A stretch of DNA of 64,000 nucleotides from Ascaris suum (taxonomy: Eukaryota; Nematoda; Chromadorea; Rhabditida; Ascarididae), in the NCBI GenBank assembly GCA_013433145.1, contig CM024182.1:6772974-6836973 (forward strand), written 5' to 3'. The translations under genes were made by a program, and so were the position numbers. The first letter of the stretch is position 1. The number at the start of each line of letters is the position of its first letter. Under the pieces are notes generated by a model. It searched no databases. It was given only the letters and a program-made list of their open reading frames with translations, and was not told the origin of the DNA. This document shows positions 29,857 to 43,781 of the stretch, piece by piece.

Positions 29857-32800
29857 ATGGTGGTAATTGCAGATGAGAACGTCGAACGAGGGAATATTAC
29901 AAACGAATACTATAATAGTGAGTCGACCACTAGCAAGACCCTAGAGACTAGTTCAAATAGCACAAGCATTGTTGGCCTCATGAATCCAGACGACTTATCT
30001 TTCGAACCTTCTCAATGTCTTGTAAGTAACGCCCAAGAAATAATAATATAAAGATATATATATATATATAATCGCTATTGCTTCATTAAAAGTTTTCTCC
30101 TTTTTCAGTCATTCAACCAATTTTCTATGTCTATTACACTATGAAAAGTTTTCCATTTATTTACAATAGATATATACCAATCATATTTATTTATTCTTTT
30201 CAAATTCAAATTTTTATTCGAATGGCTATTTATATTTCGAGAGTTTTTATATGATAATAAATGAAATATCAAATGAAAGCTTAAATGCGTTTAAATAATC
30301 TGCTTGAATATCTAATTGAGCGCAATATATTTCATTGCTCAACTTAAAGAGCCAAATTGTGCATTATTTTTTTTAGTTCAGAGGAATCATCGTTTTAAGA
30401 GGCGAAGTTCTTACAAGTTGTAAAACATGTTGCAACGTTGCATTTTGCAATATTGCAACGTTGAATTTTGCATGTAACAATTGTAAATCATGTCGTAGAA
30501 ATGCATTGCTGCATTTTGTTTGCAAATAGTTAGAGCGTAATCACGAGAGGTCGGAGAAAAGTAGTATTATATTTCACGACAAACATAGTAAGAGCGCGAC
30601 TTTGAGAAGCTGTATAGTCATCTTTTCCCTTCCTCGTTTATTTCTGAACTGATTGTTCCCTCCCCCATCCATACCCTGCACTCCGGGAATGCTGTCAATT
30701 TCTACAAATGTGCTGAAGGTGCAATTAAGGGGATTTATAGATGCTCACTTCAGTGCTATTATAGATGAACTAACCTCATACGTGCGAGTAAAAATCTAGT
30801 AAATGCTTCTTCCTTAGTTGAGGTGAGGTCAATATTCCCATTCCTTAGGGAAAATTTAGATTCCTTAGCGATCATTTATTCCATCGTTTTATTGTCAGCC
30901 GGATGCTTTTTGCCATGAATCAATTTATTTTGAGGTATTCAATGCACCATTCAACGATCGTAACATCACCTATTATATGCGCATTCAAAACACAAGCATG
31001 CGGACGATCGCATTTGCTGTAAAGAGTAACGCGATTCAACGACTTTCAGTTGATCCACCTTCCGGCGTTCTTCAACCCAAGGATGCACTCAATGTAGCCG
31101 TTACGGTCAAGGTGCGGATTCAGGACCTCTTTACCTTACGAGGCGATAGAGTTGTGAGATATAATGATGATAGGATGAGGATAATGGAGGCGGGCAGGGA
31201 TCAGCTATATGACAACAATGAGATAGGCTTAAGTTTAAGGCGTCTGCATTAGCGTAGATTCGAGTGTTGCGCATTTTCGGTAAGCATCGTGTAAACTCTG
31301 TTTTAGTTAAAAATGTACAACGCTTGTCAAAATATCGTTCGGGAGGTATGCGATGCCGCATTGAACAAGTCGAAAATACGGCTTAAATGGTGCTTTGTTT
31401 GTTGCATAACCGGTGGCTGCATATACCGAAGGAAGTTGTCTCATATGAACTTCCCAGGAGCTGCTGTCACCATTGTTCCTGGACTTCTGTAAAGGAGGTC
31501 TTTCGATTAGGTGACATATGAAATGTGATTCTGGTGTCAAAGGCCATTTTATTACCTTAATATAAGGAAGTTTGTACCATCAACAAATACGATAACGAAG
31601 ACGCTGCTTCTGTTGTTGACAGTATCAGAAAAATGAAATATCGTTGGTGAGATACCCATCAGACTTAATCGAACTCTCCGGAACCGGAACTGAAACTCAA
31701 AAAAGCAGTAGACCGGGACTGAAATTATCATAATGAACAAAAGCACGCATATGGTTTATCGCTCTAAAGAATTGACCTATCCCTTTATGAGCGTTCAGGT
31801 TATTACAAAAGGCCTAGGAACACTTATTTGTTTTTTACAAAACACTTATTACAAAACAAAGAACGAAACTTATTTGTGCTTCATAGACATAGGTCCCACC
31901 AAAAATAACGGGGAATCTCAGTTTCTGCATCCATAGGAATGAAAAATAAAAAATTGATAATCGATAGTCAGTTGAAAATATTTCGGAAACTTCCGCTCTA
32001 AAAATCTCGCATCCTATTTTAGTTGCTTAATTTAATTCTCATACCTATTTTAATTGTTTAATTATTTTAATTATCGGTTATAAATTCTTAACGGATTTGT
32101 CACCTATTTTGAAAAAGTTTAGCATTTGATAATACCTCATATTTTTGTTGAATACGCTCATATAAATGTGTTATGATTACATCATCGAAATATTCGTGAT
32201 TGTTGTTCAATTGTCAAATCTATAGAAGATTTTAGTGAATATAAATGATTTCTTGAGATAATTTCCAAATTCACATTGAAATTTGCATATTTATTGCAGA
32301 GATTTGAATACAATGAGGAGGAAATATCTAAGGATCGTATAAAATTTGAATACGTTTATTGTCCACCTGGAACAAAGAAATTCTCTCATAAATTATTGCA
32401 ACAGGTAATTAATAATGCTTTCCTCGTATTCTTGATTTATTTAAAGGGTTAACTGATGAAAAAAATTTTACAAAGAATTGAAAAAAAAAAATCTAACCAA
32501 AAAACGACTCTCACCTAACTGTAGAACCATATGAACCAATATAGGTTTATTCACCTGACAATTCACCCGACGATAGGTTTGTAGAGATCTATAAATTTTT
32601 ACTCTACATAAACCTAAGCGGAGGGTAATATTATGGATAGTGGAAGCGGATCAGCTTAGTATAACTTAATCTTGCAACTGATATATTATTGAATAGAATA
32701 GTACGAGGCGGGCATCGTACATAATCTAGATTCAACTAAAAATTTTGAAAACCTTTACAGAATTGTTTACTTTTAAAGGTCACTAACTCAAGTGAAAGTT

Positions 32801-32903
32801 TCTGCAGTATTTGTTATTAATTTCACAGCGTAAAAACAACTTGCAGAGTGGTACAGGTGATTTACGACGTCATAAAAACATTTTTATACGATACAATCCT
32901 TGA
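29857..32903 (+). CDS. MSP (major sperm protein) domain protein
   Basis: MSP domains are immunoglobulin-like folds; classic MSP polymerises to drive nematode sperm crawling and also acts as a signal. Exons 29857-30021, 30899-31111, 32300-32404 and 32829-32903 join in frame to give 185 residues. The first exon encodes a Ser/Thr/Asn-rich extension of about 55 residues that classic MSP (~127 residues) lacks. The MSP domain then runs to the end. It contains YYMRIQNTSMRTIAFAVKS, the hallmark VDPPSGVLQPKD, a strand with DRIKFEYVYCPPG, and the typical basic C-terminus RRHKNIFIRYNP. The extension and the divergence suggest an MSP-domain relative and not one of the near-identical MSP genes. The exact start is less sure: an acceptor-like ATTGCAG overlaps the first codons, so the first exon could instead be internal. 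Confidence 0.88.
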
Positions 32904-35900
32904 AAGATGCAACGATCCATCAACGGATTGGTGTTCTTCCTTCCATTTAAAACGAACATATGTGATCATAAGAGGCATATTGTTCGTATAGATTTTATCA
33001 TTTTTAACGTTGAGTGTTTTCTTATCTCGTGATAAGTAAAAAAAGAATTTTTTCCCCCCCAATTAAGCGAATTTTTCATCAATAGTTCTTCACCTTTCAT
33101 ATAATCTATACGCAATTGGTAATTTCATTATATTATATATTAGCAATTGAACTAACAAATAAGATTAACGAGAATATCTACTCAAAGTGAGATATGAATC
33201 CATAGTTAGATGATACTCATTCACCAAGTGATCCGCCTATGATGAACGTCGAGAAACTGTGTCTATAATCAAATGAATAAAGCAGTTCAAGCTAGGCGGG
33301 ATAGGATAATGAAGAGCGATAGTATAAACGAAATAGGCGTTCTCGAATCTACGCAAAAACCACTCAATTCATAAACCTCGAAATTCCTAATAGGAGTAGG
33401 GGGTGGAAGTTCTAAGCAACACAAATGAAGTACTGCGTTATGGTAGATACTAAAGCGGATGCTGCTGGAAAGGAATTCTATGACTGCGGACCCCGATGGG
33501 CTTATGCTATCCAACCGAGACAATTTACCTGTAGCATGATGCCGGTCCACGAACAACGCCATTTTTTCTGAGCCAATAACTGACTTTATCTATACACAGT
33601 AATTCCAACTGCACTTATTTACTAACCCGGCTAAGCTTATATAAGTAAAGCTCCAATGCAACACTTCGCTCAGTGGGTTTGGTCGTTCCGTCGCATTCAG
33701 CATATACGGTTATGTATTGAATCTCAAACTTGGGTAATTAAATCTTTATCAACACACGCGTACAGCAACGACAATGAGGTGTAACATACGCATATGGTAA
33801 GAAATAAGATGTACGAATACGGTGAGTTCGGACAATGAATGCTACAACGCATAATCAATGGCAAATGGGAAAACCCATGTTACTTTGTTAGCAATCAGGA
33901 TTAAATTTTTCTCACAAGCATTAGTACCCCGAATGATCGAGGAAGCCTGATAAGTCTTATTGCTCTTTAACCTGCAATCCGACATTTCGTAAACATCCAA
34001 CAAAAGATTTCTCTTCGAATCTCATGGACGTAAACACTGCAGCAAACAACAGATAAATGCCATATGAAAAGATACAATAAACGGTTAATTGTAAGTGGTA
34101 AATCCTCCCGATATGGAAACATAATAAATTCGTTATGCTGCAATCATCACTGAAGTGAGCAATTAATGCCTTGGCAAGCAGTCAATCCAAACACTCGTTT
34201 GGCCTAGCGGCATGTCGCGGAAGCGGAAGAAAGAGGCATTATTCAGCCGTGCAAGGTGACATGTGGCAAACGATTAATGGACAGGTGATGCACTACAGCG
34301 GATGAGTGATGAGAAAATGGATACCGAGTGAATGAATGTGGAAACGTGAAAGTCCTGCACCTTTTCATCTCTATATCGTCATGTGTTACCGTTATATAGG
34401 CATGTTACTTCATAGTTGTTCATATTTCGATGCATTTTCGTCGATCGCTTCGTTTGTGTACCCATGATGAGCCGTTTGCACTCATCTTCGCCATGAAACT
34501 TAACGAAGAAACGGCGTCCTAGTCAAAACATATCCCCGGATCCACATGTAATTTTCCAAAGACGAAACGTAATTTTTAAGAACATACAGTGGCTAACTTA
34601 TGCTTATCACTTTTGATGGTTATAGCGGTTTTTTGTAGCTCCTCAACATAGAAGCTTTCATAGAGTTTCCTAAAAGCTTTCATGGAGTTTGACATTGTTA
34701 TCATGCGATGTATCATAATTTCTATTATCTCATTAGCGCTATCTATCTCAAATTTCTACCGATGCCTATTGCACGATAAATTGAAGCATCGGCTAAACGA
34801 GCATAATGAACAACAGTCATCGACAACAGAGTTTGCAAAAATATAATTGATAAGCAACGGTCATAAACAATATGATGGAAAGGTATACACAATAGTGGTA
34901 AAACGCAAGCATAAACGGTATAACTCTTTCACAGATATCAACTTTACAAATTGGCCAGTTTTATATATTGTCTGAGGACAACTTTCGCGAATTTTACTGG
35001 TAAGGATTTAACGATTGCAAACTATAGTAGTTCTGTACGAATTAAGGATACGTTTTTACTAATCTTTGCGAGTATTCTCTTAATAATCACAAGGCGTTCA
35101 AGAGATAAGGCGTTACTGACGATATATTGCAATAAAGAAGGGCTTGTCGGAAGTACAGGACTCGTAAGTTGGCAAGGACATGCAATATATAACCCGAAGC
35201 AAACATTACAACTGATTTCGCGAATCTGCAGTGTGTTTATCCCCTTCAATAGCCAAGACATCGGCTAACGTGCCATCCCTTGAATGGCACATGTGCCCAT
35301 CTTTGTTTAGTACGATGGGAGCCTCACACTTTTCCCTCCTTCGTGCACTTTTAGCTAATTTCAAAGGCGCTAACACCCGCATTTCCGCTGTGCGCTCTTT
35401 ATCCTTTTCATGCATTCTCCTTACGCGCCTGACAGCAGCTGGTGCCAATGTTTTTACTTATTTTCTCTGTGTTAGTGATAGAGCTGAATTTTTGCCGTTT
35501 TTATGATATGCTAAGAACAATCCTAAGTCTGCGCCCAACTCTTGCAAATTTCTGATTCTTTGAATGAATTTCAACAACCTTTAAATCAACGAATCTCTTC
35601 AAATGATTTTACGACTACTCGAAAATTATTGGCATTCCTTAGTTTTTAAGTGACTCTAATTTTTAATTGACAATGGGAGTCGCGACAACAATTATCAACC
35701 ATAAAAACATACAAATCGTCGTTTTAATCAGAAGATCGGACAACATACACAAATAAACTATAGCAATGAGTGGACAATTATTCGAACTGATTGCACAGTA
35801 AATCATATAATATCAAAAGCAGCAAAAAAGATAAATAGAAGTACGACCGGAAGATCGGGAATAACTAAATAACAACGTTTACCTTATGATTTCAGATGTT

Positions 35901-36796
35901 TTTTAACGCATTTGCATCCATTACATGATGAAGTGCGGCTCTAAATTACTATAGATTAAGGTGCAGTAATCCGACACTATACCCACCCACGTATCACAGA
36001 TCGATCCATAAAGACCCCACATTTTGACGTGAAATGTTTCAGGCGATTCATAATCATAGAAATACACCCTCCCAACGGAAAATTAGCAGCAGAACTCAAT
36101 ACTCATCCTAATATACGATGACTTCTAAATGCAGTGAAAATATGTTTACGGGCGAAAGGGGATTAAAAAGATATTCACGAAGATAGAACAAAATTATGGC
36201 TTAAAATGGGGCAGAAAATATTTGCCTTTAGATAAATGAATTTCCGACTAGCATACGAACAGCCATCTTCCCTTTAGCATCAGCTGAACATGAAATGCCG
36301 ATCCGATACAACTGTTTCAATAGACGAAAACAACCAACGAGAATAGAACGCCAAAATGAGGAGAACGAAAAGAGATTCAGGCTGGCTTAAAGCTTAAAAG
36401 ATATTCACATAACATCTTTCTGCTAAACCGGAAAGCTGTAAACTAATACGCCCATGTTAAAACAACTTTCTATCGTTATGCAACGCTGACGTTTCAGAGT
36501 GCACAACGGCGTCAAACGTACATATATTTCAAGATTGCAAAATAATACAACATTGCATCTATAAATTGGGTTTACTATAATATGACTTGGCAATCAAAAG
36601 ATCGTAACGCACAAACGAGCGATTAAAATCCAGAATTCGGGAAAAATTATGCATAGCTCCTCGCCACTTCTCTTATATAAGCATTAAAAAATTTAGCTTC
36701 ATCAAAAGACTCTCATAACACAAAATTCAGAAAAGTGACTAGCAACATTTAAAAAAAAAGGTAAACTGATTGCTAGATCATTCTCATCGATTCACA
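32904..36796. other. Intergenic region, no gene supported
   Basis: Nearly 4 kb between the convergent MSP gene (+) and DCAF7 copy A (-). No conserved domain stands out. One minus-strand frame at 35206-35448 has weak likeness to a stretch of non-LTR retrotransposon protein (separate entry). Confidence 0.5.
35206..35448 (-). pseudogene. Possible non-LTR retrotransposon fragment
   Basis: An 80-codon minus-strand frame includes LKLAKSARRREKCEAP then LNKDGHMCHSRDGTLADVL. This pattern (basic stretch, then D-G, then D..LADVL) recalls the segment just upstream of the reverse transcriptase core in CR1-like elements. The expected following motif is not seen and the surroundings have stops. Weak evidence; it could equally be chance. 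Confidence 0.2.
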
Positions 36797-39700
36797 TCAC
36801 ACTCGTAATATTTCAAGCCATTGATTATAGCAGATCGAAATCCAATCAGGAAATGCTGCCGCCCAATGCACCTGATTCACCTGTAATTAGCCGCATTTTT
36901 TTGGTGAACAACTTCCCTTATAAGTTTTTTGAAGTTAGTATTGCAAAACAAACCTAAAAAGTACTATTTAAAAATATGTTCCAACATTTCCAGCTACCGA
37001 CGAGAAACAAACTTTCCCATGCCGGGAAAATTCCTTCCTTTCAAACTTCCTTCAGCTTATTAAAACCTGCCATGATAGACAATCTACCATCAACAAATCA
37101 CCTATATTATTACCTCGTAGTTGAATGTGAGTATGAAAATTCAATAAACGAATTACACAAATCAAATGACGAAAAATAAAAATAAAAACACAGTAAAAAA
37201 ATTGAACGTCTTCAATTTTATACCTCTCCTTCAGCTTGATAAGCCAAAATTGGGTCATCGACTGGACGCGGCATTGAATGTATATCCCATATTAGTGCTT
37301 GGTTATCATCACCTAAAACATGACAGCATTGGAAAACGATATAGTTCAACAGTAGTAGTAACACAACTTGCAAGCCTCCATTATTCAAAATACGCTTTAT
37401 CCTTATTAAAGACCGGAAACGTGGATGAGGGAAGGTAATTTTCATCACTCATTTTCAAAAAATGGGAAAGGAAACTTAACGCCTATTAATGTATTTTCCA
37501 ATGTTTGTACTCAGAAACTGCACAGAACTGCCTTGTCACATATATTCATGCAGCTTTTGCTTGTTCATAAAATCCACAGAAATTCTCAGTCAACTTAGGC
37601 TCTCTTTTTTTGGCCATCAAAGCCAATGATCCCACGCACACTACTTTCTCAACTCTGGTGTGTCCAACTTGTCACACTCTTTACTGAAGTCTGATTTTTC
37701 TCTAGTCGAAATAGTTGCTCTACGCAAACCGATCACCAAACTTCCCCCTTCCTCCCTCCCACCCCAAAAAAATACCCCAGACACCAAACTTAAAACCCTA
37801 CTTCTGCGCTAAAAAAAACTAATTTTTACAACTCCCGATGCCATATCAACAAGTCAACTAAATATCAAATGCAAAGCGTGTTTGGTAGCAACGAACCTGC
37901 AGTGCAAATATGGCATGATGAATGCGGTGCCCAAGCCATACCGTTCACCGTTGCACGGTGATTATTCAACTTTGCCACCGGTGTACACGGTATACGCACG
38001 TCTAGAATTATTACCTGCAACGATGCAACCTATGCAAATTTCGCCTATATTGCACGACCATCAAATGTTGCAAAATGCAAAAACGAACAACCAAATGCAA
38101 TCAATCATTGCAAATTATAATGCGATGAATTGCTCCAAACCTACACCCACCGTATGAACGCAAGTTGTTGACTTTACTATTTAAATATCATAGTAAAGAC
38201 GCACGTACACATTCATTCAAAACACAGTATGCTACCGAATATTCTTGAGACTGCGAATTCTCAACCATTTAGCAACTGAAAATCGTATCCACTATTATGA
38301 ACCTCCCAGCTGTTCAAAGCGCACCGTATTTACGACATCAAACTCGAGGTTCAACGAAGGGTTCCTGTTGGAGACGGTAACAATGTAAGGGAGAAGGAAT
38401 GGGAAGATGGCATGGTGTTGAAGACCATACGGCAGCATCCACCATTCATCACGAACCAACCATTACTGATGAAAACACCAATCGTTTTTATCTCTTACCT
38501 GAAAGAAAAAAGTGAAAATAAAGGTGATAAATGGAAACGCACCTCGTTTGAATCCTGCGCGAAGGTAGCGATATAGTTGTGATCCTGCTTATTGCACGCT
38601 AGCCTTAGCAATGGCACCCTAGATGGCTCTTCAAATATTATCGTCGAGTGTTCCAGATGTCGTAGGTCGAACATTCGAACGCTACCATCCGCACCCACGC
38701 TCGCGAACACCTCACGACCATTACCTAACCGTGAGAACGCTATGTCGAAGACCTCTTTGTCATGCGCGATCAGTTGTGTCTTCACGCTTCCTTCAGTTGC
38801 CCGACATGTCGTTCCTATAGCCTGACCTGTCTGCAAGATTAAAGCTAGTTCTCCATTATACACTTGCAATGGGTATATAGCCAAAAGCAAATGCTAAAGG
38901 GTCTATCGAAGCATCAGGAAAAGTGAAGCATCGTACTTACGATGGAAAACACTGGAACCACTCTTGTCAGGATGAAGACTTTGCAAACAAGTATAATGGA
39001 AATGATTTAATAACTTCACAAGGTTTTTTTGCAATTAACCTGCTCTCCCTGTGTAACGTTGGTCGAATAAGTTAAACAAAAGTAATTAAACAAATCGAGT
39101 GAACTCCAGCAGCCGCTAAATACTACAAATTTTCTTGCAAAATACATAACTGCGAACGGATACCAGGTAGGATACCTGAGGTATGCTAATATTCAAAATA
39201 CTTTACAAGGTTAACCTATAATTCGCAACCATACCTTTGTCCGCGATTAACATATTAACACCCACATCCTTAGATTAAATTCAACTTGAGTACAAAGCCC
39301 AAAATTTCACAGGTATAGAAATCATAATCCCACCTCAATTTGCCATATCGTGCATGTCGTATCTATACTGGACGTTCCAATGAGCGACACATCGACATCA
39401 TTCCAATCAAAGGACGTCAATGGCGCACAATATTCGCTACTCCTGTTCTAAAATCAACACACACTACAAATGATCACTGGAAACCAGAAGCGTACCTTAC
39501 ATTCCTGTACTTGCAGCTTGCAGAACATTGATGGCTGTTCTTATTTGCTTAGTTAAACGTCAGGTCAGGCCGGATGGCCTAAAGCTAATCGGGATGGGAA
39601 GGACTGAAATTATCATCGATGAATTGACGAAAAAAAGGAATGAAACCTGATCATCACCAATTCCACCGTCATTCTGATACAAAGGTTACCGAAAGTTGAA

Positions 39701-42700
39701 AAACTTCACTCCAGTGAGGCTGAACAGGAGGAAAGAACAATCCCCTATCCTACAAGAAATGGTTGAGTCAGTCCTCCCCCCCCCCCCCCCCCCAAACATA
39801 AAAGAAAGGTTTACTCCTCTTCATCGTAAGAAACCATTATGTATGCCATGACCTACGCTATTGAAAAAGAGCTGATTAACTTGAGAAAAACTACAAAGTT
39901 TTTGCATACAGAAAACTTCACTAATTACCACTATTTTTAAGCAGAAACCACAAAATGAACATACATTGTTCAGCAATATTTCAATACGTGCACCATTCTC
40001 GCCACCTACTCGCCAAAGACGCAGATAATCACCACTGGTTGCCACCATATCCGGATAAAGCCCTTTCTAAATATTTAAAAATTCTATTGCAATATTCTTT
40101 GGAAGAATTGAAGTCTTGTCCGCTAAAGCGGGATCGGATCCTTTATCCGGTCCAGATGGTCGATGATACGCCATTGTTTAAATACAGTGGCAAACCGGCT
40201 AAACCGAATATCAAATGTTAATGTTATCAATGTAACCATTTGAAAGATAGTATCAAATTCAAACGTTATAATAATCCATGAGTAGTATGCCAGAAAAAAG
40301 AAAATTCCTGAACTAAGCTCATTGAAATGCTGAAAGATTTTTCAAGAAAATATAAAATTTTTATTTTCATACCTTTCAGCCCTGATAGTTTCCTTTCTCC
40401 CTTGATAGAAGAATTCCTGCGACTTATGAAATCTCTATAGAGAAGCAGTCATTTATAAAACCTTTTTTTTGCAACCAAACAAATCAATACATCATCAAAC
40501 CTACCTGGTCAGGTATCCACATAACCTTAGTCGCTGGATAGGGATGATCGAATGTACCCCGATGGATAAATTCCCCCGCGTCTTCATCCAGCTGCACTAT
40601 TGAAACCTAAAATAAAATCGCAGATGCCCCACTGCAATGTGCGTAATTCTGTAGTAGCCAATACAGGCCAATCACCATTTCTCTTTGAATGTCTATCCAA
40701 ATTCCGCACTAGAATCTGAGACTTTCAAGTTTAATTATATCTGGGCAAACTAAAAATCATAAAATCCCGTCATCAGCAAACGAAGCTCGTCAGCAAAATT
40801 GATGAGGAGGATTATGAAGGATGTTAATTAAAATATCGAACTTCCAAGCTTTAAACCTGATCATATTGGCCTTTTAAGTTTGAAACCCAATAAAGCATAT
40901 TCCCATTACATGCCTCAGTTTCGAAAGCCAGTTTTCCGGAAAATTATGGAAGAAGTGGTCTTCGAAAGTGAGGTGGACTATATTGGACAGCACAAAACTC
41001 AAAGCGGACTAAATGCTGGACGGTCGATCCCACTCACGGATGAGTTTATCCTTCCTACCTCCGTCTTTCCATTATTGCAAATTACAATCACATTTCGGGC
41101 ATAGGTCTCAACGGTTAGGTAGAAATAATGCAGAAATGAAGATATGGAGAGAAAAAAGAAAGTGCTCGCAGATGGGAAAAGAAGGTGGAAAAGAAGAGGG
41201 GAAAATAAAATAGCCACAGACGAAAAAAAAGAACTTCATTCTACGACCTGCCGTTCTCATCCTTGATCGCATCAATGACCGCAACCAAATTCGGGTATCA
41301 GGATGGCTTAGCTTCCTCCATTTCCCAAACGCATACCTCATCCTCCACATCGAAAAGTTTCCAAAAAAACCAGGTATGCCCATCTGAGCCTTAACTGACA
41401 GCCGCCATGATTAAATAATGAGGAAGATAAGAAATGAAATTAACCTCAAAGCAACCTACCTTATTGTTATACTCCTCGATGAAGCTCGCAGATGCAAGTC
41501 GAAATTTCTTCGATGGGTCCGGATGCTGTGACCAACTCGTTGCGTATAATATAAATGGTGCCTCATATCTATAGATCTCCTTTCGTTTTGTGGTTGTTGG
41601 TGCAGCGGCCGATGTGCCAACACTTCCTGTCAACATAAATGCTCAAAATTCACCAATCCTTAGGAAAAAATTTCTCGTAATATTTTAAAAATCCACGACG
41701 TTCGATAGTAGAGCATGAAAAACATCTTCACACTTGAAAGGCACAAATATGTAAAAACCTACTCTAACATTTACCATAATTAATTTAGTACCATTAAAAG
41801 TAATGCCAAGCGACCACATATTTCACCAACATATAGATCCCGTTGACCTGCTCATTCATTAAGAAATCCTGCCAATTAACTTCAACTACATATGGTTCCT
41901 CTTTAAAGCATCTGATGATCTGAATTAATCGTCAGGTACGTAACTAACCGGAATAAAAATAAACATTCTTCTCAAAGATCCCCCAGCATCTTCCAAATTC
42001 CTCATGAATTAGCATTTCATCTTTGTATTGCTTTCAAACTGTTATCCACCATTCGCTGAATACACTTACTTGTAGAGATATAGTTTAAAAGGCATACAGA
42101 CCACAATGTCACTTCAGATATGAAATAGGTTTTAAAAAATGTAAGCCTTTTCTACAATTCAATAATAATTCTTCTTCCCTTCTTCAAGTTCATTGCGGTT
42201 CCCCCCTCCCCTCACCCCCTACCCCATCCCCTGTTGAAGTCGTTTTTCGATGACAAAAATCATCACCACATATCTAATATTTATACAGTTAAGTAAAGAA
42301 ATCGCAGCAATACAATCGTTATACACTCTTTGCAATACAATTAATGAAATTTTAAAAAAAATCTCAAAAAAGAAAATCCCAACGATTCGCACGCTAACTA
42401 TTCATATTTCGATGTTTTATTCCATCAATTCTATTTAAATCATAAACAAAACACAATCGACCGATCAAATCAATGAACGCTTCAACAACCAATATAAAAG
42501 ACGAGAAAAATCTTTTCGTAATAACCTTGTGCAATTTGATCCAAATCACCGGAGACCATTTGTTGCATTGTTTGCGTATTACCTGCTTGAATATTTCCCA
42601 CCTGTTGTGTATTCTGATTTACGGCTACATGACTCTACAAGAAGGACGTTGCATAATTCACAAGAAAAAAATTCCATTATCAATAAAACTGCATAAAAAA

Positions 42701-43781
42701 ATATCAGATCGTACAATGCAATAATAAACATTGCCTTATTATTAACCGCTAATCTTTTATTAAAACAATGAATTCCTCTTGCAACTTTCGATTTTATTTC
42801 GAGTTTCCAAAAGCCTTCCGAAAATTTCGCAGTTTCTTTCCATGAAGGAAATATTTTTTTTTTTTACTTTGGCTAAACAAATACAAAAACCGCCATCAAT
42901 TTATAACTATTTCCTTCAAAATCCCGATTTATTTATAATTCTACTCGTCTCAATAAATCCATTGAACACCCGTTCTCTTTCTTGTTATAGCTGCTGAAAA
43001 GTTTGAAGGCTTACTATAATAAACAATGGAAAAGAAAACTGCCTCCAACCGTTATTGCTAGAACCATTGCCTCGTCAATGATCCTCATATGTTCACCTTC
43101 CAAGAAACTATAGCAAATAACAATCGAGCCTTCACTAATTTTTGTTGCCCACAACCCTTGCCATCCCTTTCAATCATCTTTGTATGGCACAAACGATAAC
43201 AAATATGTTGATCTCGGATCTATGCTATCTGTTTCCTGGGACCTAAACAAAGCTATTCCAACAGGAATTTCATTGAAATGCTTGGCGCAATTTTTACAAT
43301 ATGATGCGACCTACGCTGATAACGAAAGATGAAAGGATTAGGGGGAAAAGAATTTTATCAATTACAACAAAGAAGTATGATGCTTATTCACTAGCAAATA
43401 ATGTCAGCAAATCAACAAGAGGGAAAACATCTCTTTTTTTGAGGATTTATTTGCATCATTGATATATTTTCCTCTGAAACTTTTTCCACTCGGGCAATGC
43501 AATTACCTGCCTTTTTTCTATTATTAGAAACCTCATACTTTTTGAACGATGTTATATCTATGCTCCCTAAGCCTTCAAAAACTCATTTTTCTTTCTTGTG
43601 ATTCTGTCATCTGAATTTTTTTTTCAACAAACCTTCACAAATGCAATATTATCATTGCTAGAATTGTAGTAAATTTTGCACATCGATGAAGCAATACCAA
43701 AAAGAATCATCGAAACAAAAAATATACCTTAGTGATCGAATGATCGAGCTGTGAGCCGGACATATGCGCCGTCCCCATCAT
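36797..43781 (-). CDS. DCAF7: DCAF7/WDR68 (SWAN/AN11) WD40 protein, copy A
   Basis: A WD40 adaptor conserved from plants (AN11/TTG1) to animals. It binds DYRK/HIPK kinases and CUL4-DDB1, and in C. elegans (SWAN) affects actin-dependent cell movement. Ten exons (5' to 3'): 43781-43728, 42634-42526, 41626-41460, 40606-40505, 40066-39965, 39447-39334, 38830-38543, 38014-37897, 37312-37224, 36880-36797. All join in phase to give 408 residues. A nematode-type N-terminal extension of about 70 residues precedes [12 protein letters not shown]. The rest aligns by eye with human DCAF7 along its whole length, for example [60 protein letters not shown]-like [10 protein letters not shown] and the end [12 protein letters not shown]. 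One oddity is LACNKQD, where the usual Trp is Cys. The paralogue at 45411-50433 lies directly upstream on the same strand. Confidence 0.95.
39776..39793. repeat. 18-base poly-C tract
   Basis: A pure C run in an intron of DCAF7 copy A, the longest of several C or G homopolymers in the window. Confidence 0.95.

Noticed and set aside
37882..38157. Plus-strand open frame over DCAF7 copy A
   Set aside because: It is the antisense shadow of a real DCAF7 exon (37897-38014, minus strand).
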